From: Manis javanica
Lineage: Eukaryota; Chordata; Mammalia; Pholidota; Manidae
Length of the DNA stretch: 64,000 nucleotides
NCBI RefSeq assembly: GCF_040802235.1
Contig: NC_133174.1
Location: 109,807,647 to 109,871,646, forward strand
Direction: 5' to 3'
The notes beneath the pieces were generated by a model. It saw only the letters and a list, made by a program, of their open reading frames with translations. It did not search any database and had not been told where the DNA came from. Below, piece after piece: positions 48,401 through 57,225 of the stretch (position 1 is the stretch's first letter; every line of letters starts with the position of its first letter). Made by a program: the position numbers and the translations under genes.

Positions 48401-51138
48401 TAGACCCTAAGGTAGCCTGATACTTCCCTTTAATAAACTGTTTAAAAAAAAGAAAAAGAACCTGCAGATAAAAATGATTCCAGATTTTGGCAATAGCTTT
48501 TCAAACCTGACCATAATTTTAAATCTGACCTATTAACATTTGACAGATTTAAATCTCATGTTCCTTTTCTACCCTTGTGCAAAAGAGAAAAAAGCAATTA
48601 AGAAAGCCAATATTATCCATCACACAAATAATGTGATTGTTAAAAACTGAAAGCCGATATGATATATTAATTTTTAGGGGAAAGAGATGATAGCATACAA
48701 TCAATAATATTATTTTGTTTTGGCTGTGTTTAAAAAGTCTCTATTAAACCTAGTGTAATATAGTTCCTGGAATTTATGGCAATTATTGGGCCTATATATG
48801 ATATCAAGTCACAGGGAATTTCTTATTCTACACCTAAACACAAGAGGCTGGAAAGGAGTTCAAATGCTTCTCTTCACTACACTGGACCTCAGTACATAAA
48901 CACCAAAAAAAAACTGTGATTCCTGACTCATTTTTCCAGCCCAAACATAGACCAACCAATGAGTAAACAGTGTAGACTCCTGATTGGGGAATTTATGCCA
49001 CTAACACTTAAAATGTTTAATAGACAGAGCTCCTTTCTTAAGTCTCTGAAGGTCAGTATGAATGTTTTAATGCAACCAATTAACCAGGAATATAAGATTG
49101 AAATATCACCACACAAAATCTTATTGTACCAAGAAAAATAATTATAGTGGCACAGTTTCACTGGTACCCAATTACAAAATCTAAGGACATGCCACCTCTA
49201 CATTTCTAATAGAACCTGTAATTACGAGTAACTAAAATGTGGTGTAAGTGAAAAGTTGTTTCAACATTAGTAGAGAATTGTGTAATTCATTTTGTTTCCC
49301 TTTGTGTGTCACCTCAGAGTTATTTTTTTTCTCCTTATTCTAATTGAGTCTTCCTTAATGATCTATGAGGTATAAACAGTATCCTTTTGCAGAAATTAAA
49401 CATCTAGCCTTGAAGTAAATTCTGTTGCATTTTAGAAAGATATTCTACACGGTCAATCCAGTTTGGAATATATATAACTCAATATTGCAGCTTAAAATAC
49501 TAGCCTTTAATTAGTTTTTAATCAACTCCTTCCACAGTTAATTTTCCAAAATGTAATGTCTTATTGTATTTAAGCAAATAATTTATTTGAGCTTCTTATT
49601 AAAACTAGAAGTCCCTGCCTTTTTCTTAGATTCAGCTATAGATTAAGCAAAACACAACTTGAGCTTGAGCAGATTATCACAAAACATGTATAGATTAAGA
49701 AGAGCAAGTCATAGTTGAAGATAACATAGATCTCAAATCAGAAACTCAGAAGTGCTAAATATACATTTTTTAGCAGATTTATATCTTTGGATTTTGTGAA
49801 GCCAGCTTCCTAACCGGACCTAGCAACTCATAATCTAATAATAAATGCAGTATTCTTGTTTTTCATCCTCCCACAAACCCAAACTATCATATGCCTTTCC
49901 TGAATTCTTAAAATATCCTCAGAGGCCATACAGTACCCCACTTAAAACTGGAGTGGAACATGGGGGGGAATGGAAATACCTCCACCATTGTTGTAGGTCA
50001 AATATGGGAATCTCCACACATTCCCCAATCCCACTGCATATCCAATCATAGATAGAAGATAATCCGATTTTTTGGACCAGTTACCACGGTCCTGATTCTC
50101 ATCATTTTCACCAACATGGAAATTCTCAGATGAAGCCGTCACTTTCTGGAGAAAGGAAAACATCAGTAGTTTGTATTTCTACTATTAAAAATACCACAAA
50201 AGCATAATTTCACAAATCCACAGAGTGACAATGAGAGAGAGAGAAACTCTGAAAGCTGTAGCCAAGGGGAACACATTCCAAAACTGGGGAGAATTCTTTT
50301 CCTTCACAACATTTACCCCTTGAAGTGATAAAAGCCTTAGCTCTATAGGAAGATATTTTTACTACTTCTCTGGGTGAGATCATTCCAATTTTGGTGGAAA
50401 GGTTATATGTGGCACCTAGCATGAAGGACAAATGAAGGTGGACAAATAAAGTTACAAATACAAAAGTCTTAAAGATGAATTCAGTAAAATCAACACTCTT
50501 GAGATTGTAGATATTTGAGAAGAATCAAAGATACCTTTTTCTAGAAAAAAATTCATAGACTTGCTTTCCTCTAGGCTGACAGTTTGAGATGTCTGGAGTT
50601 AAGGGAAGTTTCACTTCTCTCCCTATCTTGGAGAGCAAAATCAATGCTTTCCTGAAAGTCACAGAATAATATATTCAGAGACAAATGCTCCTGTCCCACA
50701 GGGTGGAGCAGCTCTCTCCGCTTAAAGAGGGGAGGGTTTCCTCCCAACCTCTTAGCTGCTCTAGTGTATGGAGAGTTTCTCAGGTCAGATAAGGTCAGTG
50801 AATTTTCTAATTTTCTCCAGCATACGGATACAGTCCAGGGATACAACACAGGATTTTGAGGGCACACCCAAGGCAGAGGATGAGGTGACCCTAAGTCTCC
50901 TAGTTACCAGAATAAGAGCTGTTTTATTTTTCCTCTACTCTATGGGGACATCTCAGGCACATTGGAAGGCAGTTGGACAGAAATGTGGAGAACAGGAAAA
51001 GGCCACAGAAAGCAAAACCTGAGATTTAGTTTGCCTCCCCTTAAGCTTTCCCTGCCCCAGGCCTCCCTCCTCCCACAGCTGCCAGACTCCTACCTCTTTC
51101 CTTCTGCACTTGAAGCTCAGGCACTTCAGCTTGTCCAT
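27325..51138 (-). CDS. SLC6A14: SLC6A14, amino acid transporter ATB0,+ (14 coding exons)
   Basis: Sodium- and chloride-coupled plasma-membrane symporter of the SLC6 family; the known mammalian protein carries neutral and cationic amino acids into epithelial cells. Coding exons, in transcript order: 51138-51094, 50145-49980, 46932-46801, 44937-44776, 43977-43839, 41259-41127, 39525-39385, 35997-35769, 33977-33852, 31957-31839, 31301-31202, 30917-30808, 28549-28382, 27471-27325. Every intron is GT-AG and the exons sum to 1917 nt, i.e. 638 residues plus TGA, against 642 in human as I recall it. Visible hallmarks are the TM1 motif [17 protein letters not shown] (residues 50-66), twelve hydrophobic segments, a large glycosylated loop between TM3 and TM4, and a hydrophilic C-terminus. 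No stop, frameshift or broken splice site was found, so the gene looks functional. Protein similarity to human SLC6A14 is recognised from memory, not from a search. Confidence 0.97.
28085..28215 (+). repeat. L2-like ancient repeat in intron 13
   Basis: Text of the type GGGCCTGAAGACACAGCAAG then AAGGAGCTTGTGGTCTAGTA, as seen in old L2-class fragments. Rest of intron 13 unremarkable. Confidence 0.35.
28382..28549 (-). CDS. SLC6A14: SLC6A14 coding exon 13 (residues 535-590, TM12)
   Basis: Exactly 56 codons. Encodes [20 protein letters not shown], then [20 protein letters not shown], then [16 protein letters not shown]. This is the end of TM11, the last extracellular loop, TM12 and the start of the cytosolic tail. 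Donor gtaagc. Confidence 0.97.
30241..30385 (-). repeat. L1 3'-end fragment, antisense, in intron 12
   Basis: Contains GTTTTACTGAAGTAGTCGAT and TTAGTTTCAGGTGTACAACA, the reverse complement of an L1 3' UTR, with a short internal duplication of GGTGTACAACA. The remaining 2 kb of intron 12 shows no other named feature. Confidence 0.65.
30808..30917 (-). CDS. SLC6A14: SLC6A14 coding exon 12 (residues 499-534, TM11)
   Basis: Encodes [20 protein letters not shown] followed by [16 protein letters not shown]: the cytosolic loop ([13 protein letters not shown], an SLC6 family signature) and TM11. Acceptor (T)nag and donor gtaagt are strong. Confidence 0.97.
31202..31301 (-). CDS. SLC6A14: SLC6A14 coding exon 11 (residues 465-497, TM10)
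   Basis: Encodes [20 protein letters not shown] followed by [13 protein letters not shown], covering TM10, one base short of a Gly codon. Acceptor ttttggtag and donor gtaaat are intact. Confidence 0.96.
31839..31957 (-). CDS. SLC6A14: SLC6A14 coding exon 10 (residues 426-464, TM9)
   Basis: Encodes the end of TM8, the conserved Gln-Asp loop ([10 protein letters not shown]) and TM9 ([19 protein letters not shown]). The acceptor (cttctgaag) is purine-interrupted but retains AG. The 5'-inverted L1 in intron 9 lies about 135 bp upstream of this acceptor. Confidence 0.95.
32091..32803 (+). mobile_element. 5'-inverted (twin-primed) L1 insertion in SLC6A14 intron 9
   Basis: Left part 32107-32305 is L1 ORF2 in reverse orientation (minus-strand reading [20 protein letters not shown] onward). 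Right part, about 32308-32788, is sense orientation from CAGCCATAAG through the ORF2 stop, the G-rich 3' UTR and an A-rich tail. The two parts are nearly contiguous in L1 coordinates. A near-perfect direct repeat flanks the insertion: AAAGTCCATGGGGTCC (32091-32106) and AAATCCACGGGGTCC (32789-32803). Its 3' UTR matches the full-length L1 at 13.2-19.7 kb. Confidence 0.88.
33210..33700 (+). repeat. L1M-like 3' fragment in intron 9
   Basis: Shows GGAAACAATCCAAATGCCCA and the downstream 3' region of an old L1, sense to the window. Decayed. Confidence 0.5.
33852..33977 (-). CDS. SLC6A14: SLC6A14 coding exon 9 (residues 384-424, TM8)
   Basis: Encodes [20 protein letters not shown], then [20 protein letters not shown], then I. 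It covers the extracellular loop 4 gate (AYPEA) and TM8, with the GLDSQF motif that contributes Na+ and Cl- ligands in SLC6 proteins. Splice signals are intact. Confidence 0.97.
34640..34790 (+). repeat. Possible MIR fragment in intron 8
   Basis: Weak MIR-like order: CTCTGTCACTTCCTAACAA, then TGTAAATGAGGAGCTGGAC, then CCCTTCTAGTCCTAACATTC. Confidence 0.4.
35341..35430. repeat. TAGA/TACA tetranucleotide microsatellite
   Basis: TAGG, TAGA and TACA units in a 90-bp run within intron 8. Likely length-polymorphic. Confidence 0.9.
35581..35640. repeat. 30-bp tandem duplication in intron 8
   Basis: CATTAAAACAACTAAATTAT followed by AT repeats occurs twice head to tail, 30 bp apart. Confidence 0.9.
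35769..35997 (-). CDS. SLC6A14: SLC6A14 coding exon 8 (residues 307-382, TM6-TM7)
   Basis: Encodes [20 protein letters not shown] followed by the SYNKF loop and then the [20 protein letters not shown] helix. TM6 with the SLC6-conserved [11 protein letters not shown] unwound segment contributes to the substrate and Cl- sites. The longest coding exon of the gene; donor gtatgt. Confidence 0.97.
36190..36480 (-). repeat. L1M-like 3' UTR fragment, antisense, in intron 7
   Basis: Shows CCCACTACTCAGCTTAAGAA and CCTTGTGCCCCTTCCTGATC, typical of the reverse complement of old L1 3' ends. Confidence 0.6.
36515..36770 (+). repeat. MIR element in intron 7
   Basis: Nearly full MIR: TCTAGCTCTGGAGTCAG at the start, TATAAAATGGAGATGATAAT in the core and GAATTAAATGAGATAGCAGA near the 3' end. 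Confidence 0.85.
37325..37465 (+). repeat. Possible MIR fragment in intron 7
   Basis: Weak MIR-like order of GGCTGTGTAAACTTAACTAA, TCTTTCCGGGTCTGAATTTC and AGAATGAGGGC. Confidence 0.45.
37555..37682. repeat. TA microsatellite with 56-bp tandem duplication
   Basis: A long (TA)n tract, then CCTATGATCCTATG at 37601 repeated at 37657 with CTTGAGA after each, spaced by more TATG-rich DNA. Intron 7 sequence from 37700 to 39384 shows no other named element. Confidence 0.8.
39385..39525 (-). CDS. SLC6A14: SLC6A14 coding exon 7 (residues 260-306, TM5)
   Basis: Exactly 47 codons between whole-codon boundaries. Encodes [20 protein letters not shown], then [20 protein letters not shown], then TKLREAE. 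This is TM5 and extracellular loop 3, with an NFT sequon. The acceptor is ttcttggtag and the donor gtaagt. Confidence 0.97.
41127..41259 (-). CDS. SLC6A14: SLC6A14 coding exon 6 (residues 216-259, TM4)
   Basis: Encodes [20 protein letters not shown], then [20 protein letters not shown], then SSGK. This is the end of extracellular loop 2, TM4 and the following short loop. Human has an NET sequon where this protein has DET. The exon ends on a whole codon before donor gtaatt. Confidence 0.96.
41989..43420 (-). mobile_element. Probable ERV1-type LTR element in intron 5
   Basis: Candidate LTR read on the minus strand. It ends TCCCTAACA at 41989 and could begin TGCAGAAAAATAG at 43420, with a 4-bp flanking repeat TAAC on each side (41985-41988, 43421-43424). 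It has a minus-strand AATAAA near 42570 in the context CCTGAAATAAACTTCTCACT. A second U5-like segment near 42000-42150 suggests internal duplication or two overlapping LTRs. No viral coding region was recognised. Boundaries are tentative because 4-bp repeats are common. Confidence 0.45.
43839..43977 (-). CDS. SLC6A14: SLC6A14 coding exon 5 (residues 170-214, extracellular loop 2)
   Basis: Most variable exon. It reads [19 protein letters not shown], then [20 protein letters not shown], then PSEQYW. Sequons NMT, NKS and NFT are present. Compared with the human protein as I recall it, about three residues are missing near the start and the human NVS and NGS sites are replaced. Acceptor and donor (gtaagt) are intact, so the difference is real sequence, not a boundary error. 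Confidence 0.95.
44776..44937 (-). CDS. SLC6A14: SLC6A14 coding exon 4 (residues 116-168, TM3)
   Basis: Encodes [20 protein letters not shown] plus [20 protein letters not shown], i.e. TM3 and the start of the large extracellular loop. Two NCS sequons follow (NCSYW and NCSRS), with the cysteines that usually form the loop disulfide. It ends one base into a Val codon. Confidence 0.97.
45754..45918 (+). repeat. Inverted duplication, arm 1 (165 bp)
   Basis: Inside the Tigger1-like element. Its reverse complement reappears at 46416-46580 with about 5 differences (about 97% identity by eye). Confidence 0.93.
45917..45943 (+). repeat. 27-bp direct repeat, copy 1
   Basis: Starts TTCTTCCTAATTCC and ends ATATCTGCA. 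It adjoins arm 1; an exact copy lies at 46584-46610, next to arm 2. Confidence 0.93.
46416..46580 (-). repeat. Inverted duplication, arm 2 (165 bp)
   Basis: Reverse complement of arm 1, outside the transposon and about 220 bp downstream of exon 3. Arms are separated by 497 bp, so the SLC6A14 pre-mRNA could fold into a long hairpin here. Confidence 0.93.
46584..46610 (+). repeat. 27-bp direct repeat, copy 2
   Basis: Exact copy of 45917-45943 in the same orientation, three bases after arm 2. Confidence 0.93.
46801..46932 (-). CDS. SLC6A14: SLC6A14 coding exon 3 (residues 72-114, TM2)
   Basis: Encodes [19 protein letters not shown] followed by [19 protein letters not shown]. This is TM2 and the following intracellular loop with the SLC6-typical LECSLGQ motif. 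Acceptor tttctag and donor gttggt are intact. A 165-bp inverted duplicate ends about 220 bp downstream of this exon, in intron 3. Confidence 0.97.
47110..47225 (+). repeat. MIR fragment in intron 2
   Basis: Core CCTCATCTATGAAATGGGGATGC and the following ATGAGGTTGTTGTGGTTATGA. Confidence 0.7.
47245..47410 (+). repeat. Second MIR fragment in intron 2
   Basis: Order of GGCTCCACCATTCACTAGTT, GGGGGCAATTTACCTAACCT and CATAAATGGGGAGAACAATA, typical of MIR. From 47410 to 49979 I see only AT-rich intron sequence. Confidence 0.75.
49980..50145 (-). CDS. SLC6A14: SLC6A14 coding exon 2 (residues 16-71, TM1)
   Basis: Begins after a pyrimidine-rich acceptor (tttctccag) with AAA GTG and carries the cytosolic tail plus TM1. 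It includes RGNW (residues 35-38), the N-terminal gate segment of SLC6 transporters, and [13 protein letters not shown] (50-62), where the Na+ and substrate sites sit in the LeuT fold. It ends one base into a Gly codon before donor gtattt. Confidence 0.97.
51094..51138 (-). CDS. SLC6A14: SLC6A14 coding exon 1 (residues 1-15)
   Basis: Encodes the cytosolic N-terminus [15 protein letters not shown]. The start is the ATG at 51138 in the context aaccATGG, a good Kozak match. The exon ends on a whole codon before donor gtagga. This N-terminus is one residue shorter than the human one as I recall it. Confidence 0.93.
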
Positions 51139-51560
51139 GGTTCGCTCACTCCTTGTCTCACAATCTGGCTGAACTTGACTGGTGGCAGGTGCACACTCCC
51201 CTGTTGCTACCTGCCAAAGTGAGCCACTTTGCCCAGGGGTGAGACCATTTATGGAAGGAATCTATCCCCTCCCCCTCCAGGACTCCCCGTCGTGTCAATT
51301 ACCGGAAGGGACTAAAGTGAGGCTCTGGTTTTTCCCCAGGTAAGCTGGCATGTAGCAATCCCCAGGCCCGGCCCCGGGAAAGGGCTGGGCTGTGAGAGAG
51401 CGGAGCAGCCAGCGCCTAGATGACTGACAGCATTTGAGTCAGAGCCCAGCAAGGTGCCTTCGCAATCGCTCCTGCTTTCCCGGGTTCCCCGCTTCCTACT
51501 CACCTCCTCTCCGTCTGGCCTCTGTCCTGGGGCCAAGTGCTGATCTCCACTGGCGCAGAA
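51139..51560 (-). promoter_or_regulatory. SLC6A14: SLC6A14 proximal upstream region
   Basis: Sequence immediately 5' of the SLC6A14 ATG. It is moderately GC-rich at 51320-51560 but not CpG-island-like. It holds a perfect CArG motif (51245-51254), whose ATAAAT core could also serve as a weak TATA-like element, and a CAGGTG E-box near 51185. No experimental start site can be inferred. Confidence 0.5.
51245..51254. promoter_or_regulatory. CArG box CC(A/T)6GG
   Basis: The sequence CCATTTATGG (CCATAAATGG on the gene strand) is a perfect match to the SRF-binding consensus, about 107 bp upstream of the SLC6A14 ATG. One such motif can occur by chance. Confidence 0.4.
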
Positions 51561-52342
51561 AGGGCATGGTCTGTGGGGCTCGTTCTGTTCCTCATGATTT
51601 TCCTGAACAAACCATATCGTCCTGGGCCCTGGGATTTCCCACTTTTGCCCTGCCCTAGAAAGCACTTGATTCCCTGGGGCAAATGCTGCTCCCAGAGGAA
51701 AGGTTCCTGAATTGGGGACCTTGAAAAGCAGCCAGCTAAGATAAGATTACCCAGCTGGCTCTGCCTGAAAAGAACAAATTTGAGCCTGTATCTTAGGCAC
51801 CTTTCTCAGTCTCCAGGACAATGTTGCCCTTTGCAGGGATTGCTTTGTGTAGTATTTCAAAGAGGCCAAACAAAAACAAATTATTGAGAAGGTTTATGGG
51901 AAATTCTAACCCTAACAAAGGAATCCACTTTGTAAAGAAAGGTAAGGTCTAGAAAGTAAGCTATGAGGAAGCATCCCAGCTTGGCCAGGGAGGAAAGAAT
52001 CATTATAATGCTGTTTTTCAATGTAGCACCTTTTCTTCAGAAAATCGTGGATTTAAACTCAGTCTGACCTGGTAAAACAATGGTGGTAGCTCTGTGAAAC
52101 AGTACAAATCTCTGCGCACAGAGGAACCAGCAGAGACCTAAGCTCTTATACCCAGTGTACCACTCTTTTTGTACAGGTCCTCCACTGACTGACATGAATT
52201 TTCCCTTTGCAATATAAGTATATTCCCTGGGGAATCTGGGCAGGTAAGGCAGAGGAAAGTCTACAAAGGAAGTAGGAAGATAGTAAGGAAACAGTGTCAG
52301 TAAGTTTCATCTAACTTTGTCTTGAACGTAGCACAGGCTGGT

Positions 52343-52344
<2 letters not shown>

Positions 52345-52386
<42 letters not shown>
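52345..52386. repeat. (GT)n microsatellite, about 21 units
   Basis: Uninterrupted GT dinucleotides about 1.2 kb upstream of the SLC6A14 ATG. Length likely polymorphic. Confidence 0.95.
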
Positions 52387-52388
<2 letters not shown>

Positions 52389-52739
52389 CAGAATCAGGAC
52401 CTGTAAACCTCCTTATTAAAAAATGAGCTGAAAAGCAAATCTTAGAGCATTTATCAAACTCTCAAAGTACTGTAGAAACAAAAAGACCCACCAAGGGGTC
52501 CTGCAAACAGATGGTAACTGTGGGAATAGAGAATAGGAATCTTAGGGATAGAGAGATAATGGGGACAGCAAGGCAGGTGTAGGTGGCATACAGAGGAAAC
52601 AACCAGCAATTTATCTTGCTTATTATACAGTAGAGAGGCTTTTAACAACTTTGAGTGTGGAGTATCAGAGGCATATAGTTTAAGATAGAAGGTTTTTTAG
52701 GGAATGTGTTGTTTACTTGTTTGTTTGGGGGTTTATCAT

Positions 52740-53200
52740 TCCCATTTCCATGCATAGCTTTTCATGACACGACTCCTGCCTACAGTTTGAGTGTCATCTC
52801 TTGCATTCTCTGCCTCAAACTCTAAAGCTTGTATGTTCTTTCCTGTGCATGAATATACATATTGTGTCTCACATCTGTGCCTTTACTCATGCTGTTTCTT
52901 CTTCTGGGAATTCCTGCCCTCCTCATTAGGCTAACTACTACTCATCCTTTAAGACTCACCTCCTCCACATCTTTTGACAGTGGTTGGTCCTCTATAACTG
53001 CAGACTGGGTTTAGATGCCTCTCCTCAGTAGTTCTGTGCTACCCTATGCTTGTTTTACATTATGTGAAATTATTTGCTTACAGTCCTCCAGAATGCATGT
53101 TCTCTGAGAGCAGAGAAACTGTCTTAATGATTCCTGTATTCCCAACACCTAGCACAAAACCTGACACAGAGCAGGCACTCAGTAAGTGCTTATGAGAAAA
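52740..53200 (+). repeat. L2 3' region
   Basis: Order of TTTACTCATGCTGTTTCTTC, GGGAATTCCTGCCCT, CTCATCCTTTAAGACTCACC and CCAACACCTAGCACAAAACC then GCAGGCACTCAGTAAGTG, typical of L2. Confidence 0.8.
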
Positions 53201-54599
53201 TTTGACTCAGAACTGCCATTTAATGATTTTGTGGTCAAAAACGGGAAAGGGCAACTGGTCTAGAATCCATCCCAAAGAGATCATAAAATGCCAGGAGTGT
53301 GTTTTTTCTTCTTTGGGGTCTGACTTATTAACTCATGAATAAATTGTGTTTGTGATTTTTAAAATGTATTTGGGACTTGAAAGAAGTATAGAAATTGAGT
53401 GGCACTAGAGAGAGGAAACTACATAAACTCAGTCATGGGGATAAAAATGAGTATGGTGTGGGAGAATGTGAGAATACTCTGCTACTGGCCAGGGCAATAG
53501 GAAATAAGATGGAGAAAGTGTGGCCTTTCAAGGGCCTTGAAATCCAGGCCTAAACTATTGCGTGACAGGCCAGAGTAAACTGAGTGTTAACTCGGGAATA
53601 ACACGTAGTACACTCGACTTCATCTGTGCAAAAATACCTCAAAATTATAACTAATGATGTCCATGCACTCAGTTGTGCAATGCTAGACTTTTAACTGTGG
53701 GTCTTCTTTTCCAGGACACATACACCACAGCCATGAATCTGCTTTGGTTAAAAGAGAAATATCACTGACAGCAATTTAAAGATTTATTTAATAATAAATT
53801 ACTAGTAACTAAAAATCAGCTCATAGTTGTGATTTTGCCCAGGAAAAAAAGTTAAAAACTGATCCTACAGGTTAGTTATATCCTACATTCTTTTCCCTTC
53901 TTACTAAGATTAAATTTGTCATTATCCATGGGAGTCCCTTCAGTATTGCTTGTAGTCGCTAAAAATAGAGGACTCATTGCCTAAAGCTTTCTTCTAGATA
54001 TTGTGGATGTGAAAAGTTTGACAAATAAGGTGTTTGAACAATCTCCAAACCTAATGCCTTATTGAGCAAGCACACTGTTTTCTAGCTCTGTCCTTGAACA
54101 ATCTTCCTTTCACCAGCTGAAAGTCTAAGAGAAGGAACCCCACTAGTCAGTATATAGGAAAAAGAACATATACATACATTTTTTACAAATCTTATCACAG
54201 TAAATGTGTGGATATGAATTATCCCTTTGAAGTTTATATTTTCAGATATTAACACTTTTTAAAAATTGTACTCCACCCATAGTCAAAACATTAATAAGTT
54301 ATTTCTAAAAAAAAAGTTTCCTTCAAACCTAGGAAGCAAGACTTACTTAAGAAAGGCAATCACATAGATTTCCTTACTGCCATCCAAGGAGGTTATAATT
54401 CTAGATACATCAACTAGTGAATGGATGGAGAAAACACACAGTACTATCCTACAGAATACTGAAGGATAACATGTCAAAGAATATGATAGTTCCTGAGGCA
54501 TAATTTCATACTGGTGCTTTCTAAATAGGAAAAGTGAATTTGTTAAATTTCGTGATTTCTTTTTACATTCACTGTAACATACCATATAGCTTTTCTTGA
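53201..54599. other. Unannotated upstream intergenic stretch
   Basis: No gene or confidently named repeat seen. Confidence 0.45.
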
Positions 54600-55170
54600 G
54601 TATTAAGTGCACAGTTCATAGGTGTACAGCTCGATGAATTTTTACAAATATACCTCTCCCACACATCCAGCACCAAGTTCAAGAAACAGTCCCAGAACAC
54701 CAGAAGACCCCTCCTTATCTTCCTCAAGATTAAGCGCTATCCTTGAATTTTAACACCAAAACTTAATTTTGTCAGTTTTTGAACTTTTAATAAATGGAAT
54801 ATTGTAGCATGTATAAGTATGTCTGCCTTCTTTTGGCTCATCATTATGTTTTGGATATCATATGTTACCAGACACAGTAACATAGGTCTTTAGTTAGTCT
54901 ATTATCATTCTGCACAGTATTCCAATGTATGAATACACTATAATTTGTTTATCTGTTTTACTGATGGACATTTGGGCTGTTTCTGCACTGGGGCTATTTT
55001 GAAGAGTATGGCTATTAATTTTCTTGTAACATGTCTTCTGTATGTGCTTCTGTTCAGTACAGACCTACAGTGGGCTTCCCGGATCAGAGGGTATGTGCTG
55101 GTCAGCTTTAGTAGATGTTTCCAGTTTTCCAAAGTGATTTTCCACTTTACATTCCCACCAGCACTGCCAC
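54600..55170 (-). repeat. L1M-like fragment, antisense
   Basis: Reverse-complement L1 3' region: GCACAGTTCATAGGTGTACA, GTATTCCAATGTATGAATAC, CTGATGGACATTTGGGCTGT and ACATTCCCACCAGCACTGCC. Confidence 0.75.
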
Positions 55171-55269
55171 ATAGATTTTTTTAAGGCCATGTGGAATGGA
55201 ATGGACTATGGAAGGAAAAGAAGGAAGGTGGAAGGAAGGGAGTGCTTGATGGGAAAAGAGAAGAAATAG

Positions 55270-55500
55270 TTATTTACTGACCCAGATACCATGTGAAGTG
55301 ATCAACATTTATGATCTCATTTAATTCTTATAGAACTTCTTTGAGGTAGGACCTATTATAATCCCCATTTTACAAATGAAGCAACAGAGGCTTAGAGAAG
55401 TTAAGTGACTCACTCAGAGTCACACAACTAGTAAGTGACAGGTCTGGTATTTGAACCCGGACTATCTGACTCTACAGTCTACACTCTCAAACCACTTAAT
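55270..55500 (+). repeat. MIR element
   Basis: Clear MIR order: TAATCCCCATTTTACAAATG, AGGCTTAGAGAAGTTAAGTG, CAGAGTCACACAACTAGTAA and GTATTTGAACCCGG. Confidence 0.88.
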
Positions 55501-57044
55501 ATAAGAACATGAGGACAAGGTATTAGAAAATGCTTTGTCTGTGGCATTCTAACTCCACAGGGCTTGGTACCCCTCCAGCATTAATAATAATATGGAATAA
55601 TTTGGCATTATTTGATCCTCCATATCCGGCAGAACAGTGCACATAGATGAAACTGCTTAATCTGATCTTCAGTAGCATTGAATAAGCTTACCTGTACTCC
55701 CTCCTTAACAGAGACTTCACTACTTAGACAACATTTATGCTACCATCCCAGCTGAGTGTTACATTATCAGTTTGCAAGGGTTCACCACTGGGAGATTTGG
55801 ATTCAACTAATTCATAGTAAGGACAATCAGTACTGGGTGTTCAGGGTGAGGCCTAGATTTTGGTAGCTAGGGTTTAGAAATAAACACTTATTGTTCTCTG
55901 AGGTGTAACAAACACGTAAGATTTGGAGCCTGCAGAACACTTAGATGCTTCATTAACTACCCCATGCAAGGCAACTTTTTTTTTCAAAATATCTTTAACC
56001 AAACCAATGCTTAATATAAGAGATATCTGAATTACACTAGGCAATGGAACTAATGAGGATTTTTTTTTTGACCAGCAAATCAGGAATTTTCTTTCCCAGG
56101 ACAGAAAGTGTCTTTCTTCAGTACATCAATATTCATTCTATCACCATGAAACCTTGACTATGTAGCAACTAGAGATACTCTTTAATTGTTAGTAACAATG
56201 AATAAATGTTTTAATTTGACCTAGTTATCTAATACTAATGTAATGATGCACTAGAGGAGAGAAATATTTAGTCTTCACTCTTGATATACTGGTATTTCTC
56301 CTTTTAAAAGCATTGCTCTAAGGCATGCTTACTGCAAGTTTGCACTTGCAATAATAAACTGTATCAGAACAATTTGCTGTATCTCTTAAACATCAGACCC
56401 TTTAGAAATCTAGGTGCCTAATCTTTTGGTTTCCCACCTAAGGAAATCATTAATTTCATATGATCTACAGAAAAATTGCTCTTGTTAACTTCTTAAATAA
56501 AAGCAAGAATATAAAAATCATTTCATTATGGGACCTAACTGACACCCACCAACAAGAGTCCTTTGAAAAGAGAAAATCAATTAAAGAATAATTGTGGTAA
56601 GACTATTTGTGTACATGTGCAGGGGTTTTCAGTATCTTATTCTAATTAATAAAGATCAAACTGGGGTTGCTATTATGACATAGTCTAAACTGGAAAAGGA
56701 AGTGCTGAACAAAGTCAATCATGTGTATAAAGTATAGCATCTATTTTTTCTTGCTTGGCTGAAGCCCTCTAATGCAAAAGTGACATGCAGTAGAATATCT
56801 AATATATGAAGAATATGAAATTCTTTCCTCCTTCACCATGCACAGCAATCTTCTAGCTTCTTCTCCTGAAACTGACACCCGGAGGGCTATCTGAGGCCGC
56901 CTTCATCAGTGCACTTTCTTTTATTGCTGAATGTCATGGCAACTGATTTGTGTTTTATTACCATCAGACAATACTGTCACTAACAATAACATTACTGCCT
57001 CTAACAATAATAACCATAACCATTACAACAGTAAAATATCAGTT
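55501..57044. other. Unannotated intergenic stretch
   Basis: AT-rich, no gene or confidently named repeat. Confidence 0.45.
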
Positions 57045-57225
57045 TCCCTTGTTTGAGTAGCTGACATATGCCATGCATTTTACGTATGTTATTTTCAATT
57101 CTCCCAACTCAACCAAATAGGTAGAGTTTTTTACATTTTACATTTTTACAGCTTAATAAACAGGCACAGAGAGGTCAAATAACTTATCCAGGGTCATAGG
57201 GCTAGAAAATGCTGATATTCAAACA
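57045..57225 (+). repeat. MIR element
   Basis: ACATATGCCATGCATTTTAC through GGCACAGAGAGGTCAAATAA and CCAGGGTCATAGGGCTAGAA, typical MIR. Confidence 0.8.
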
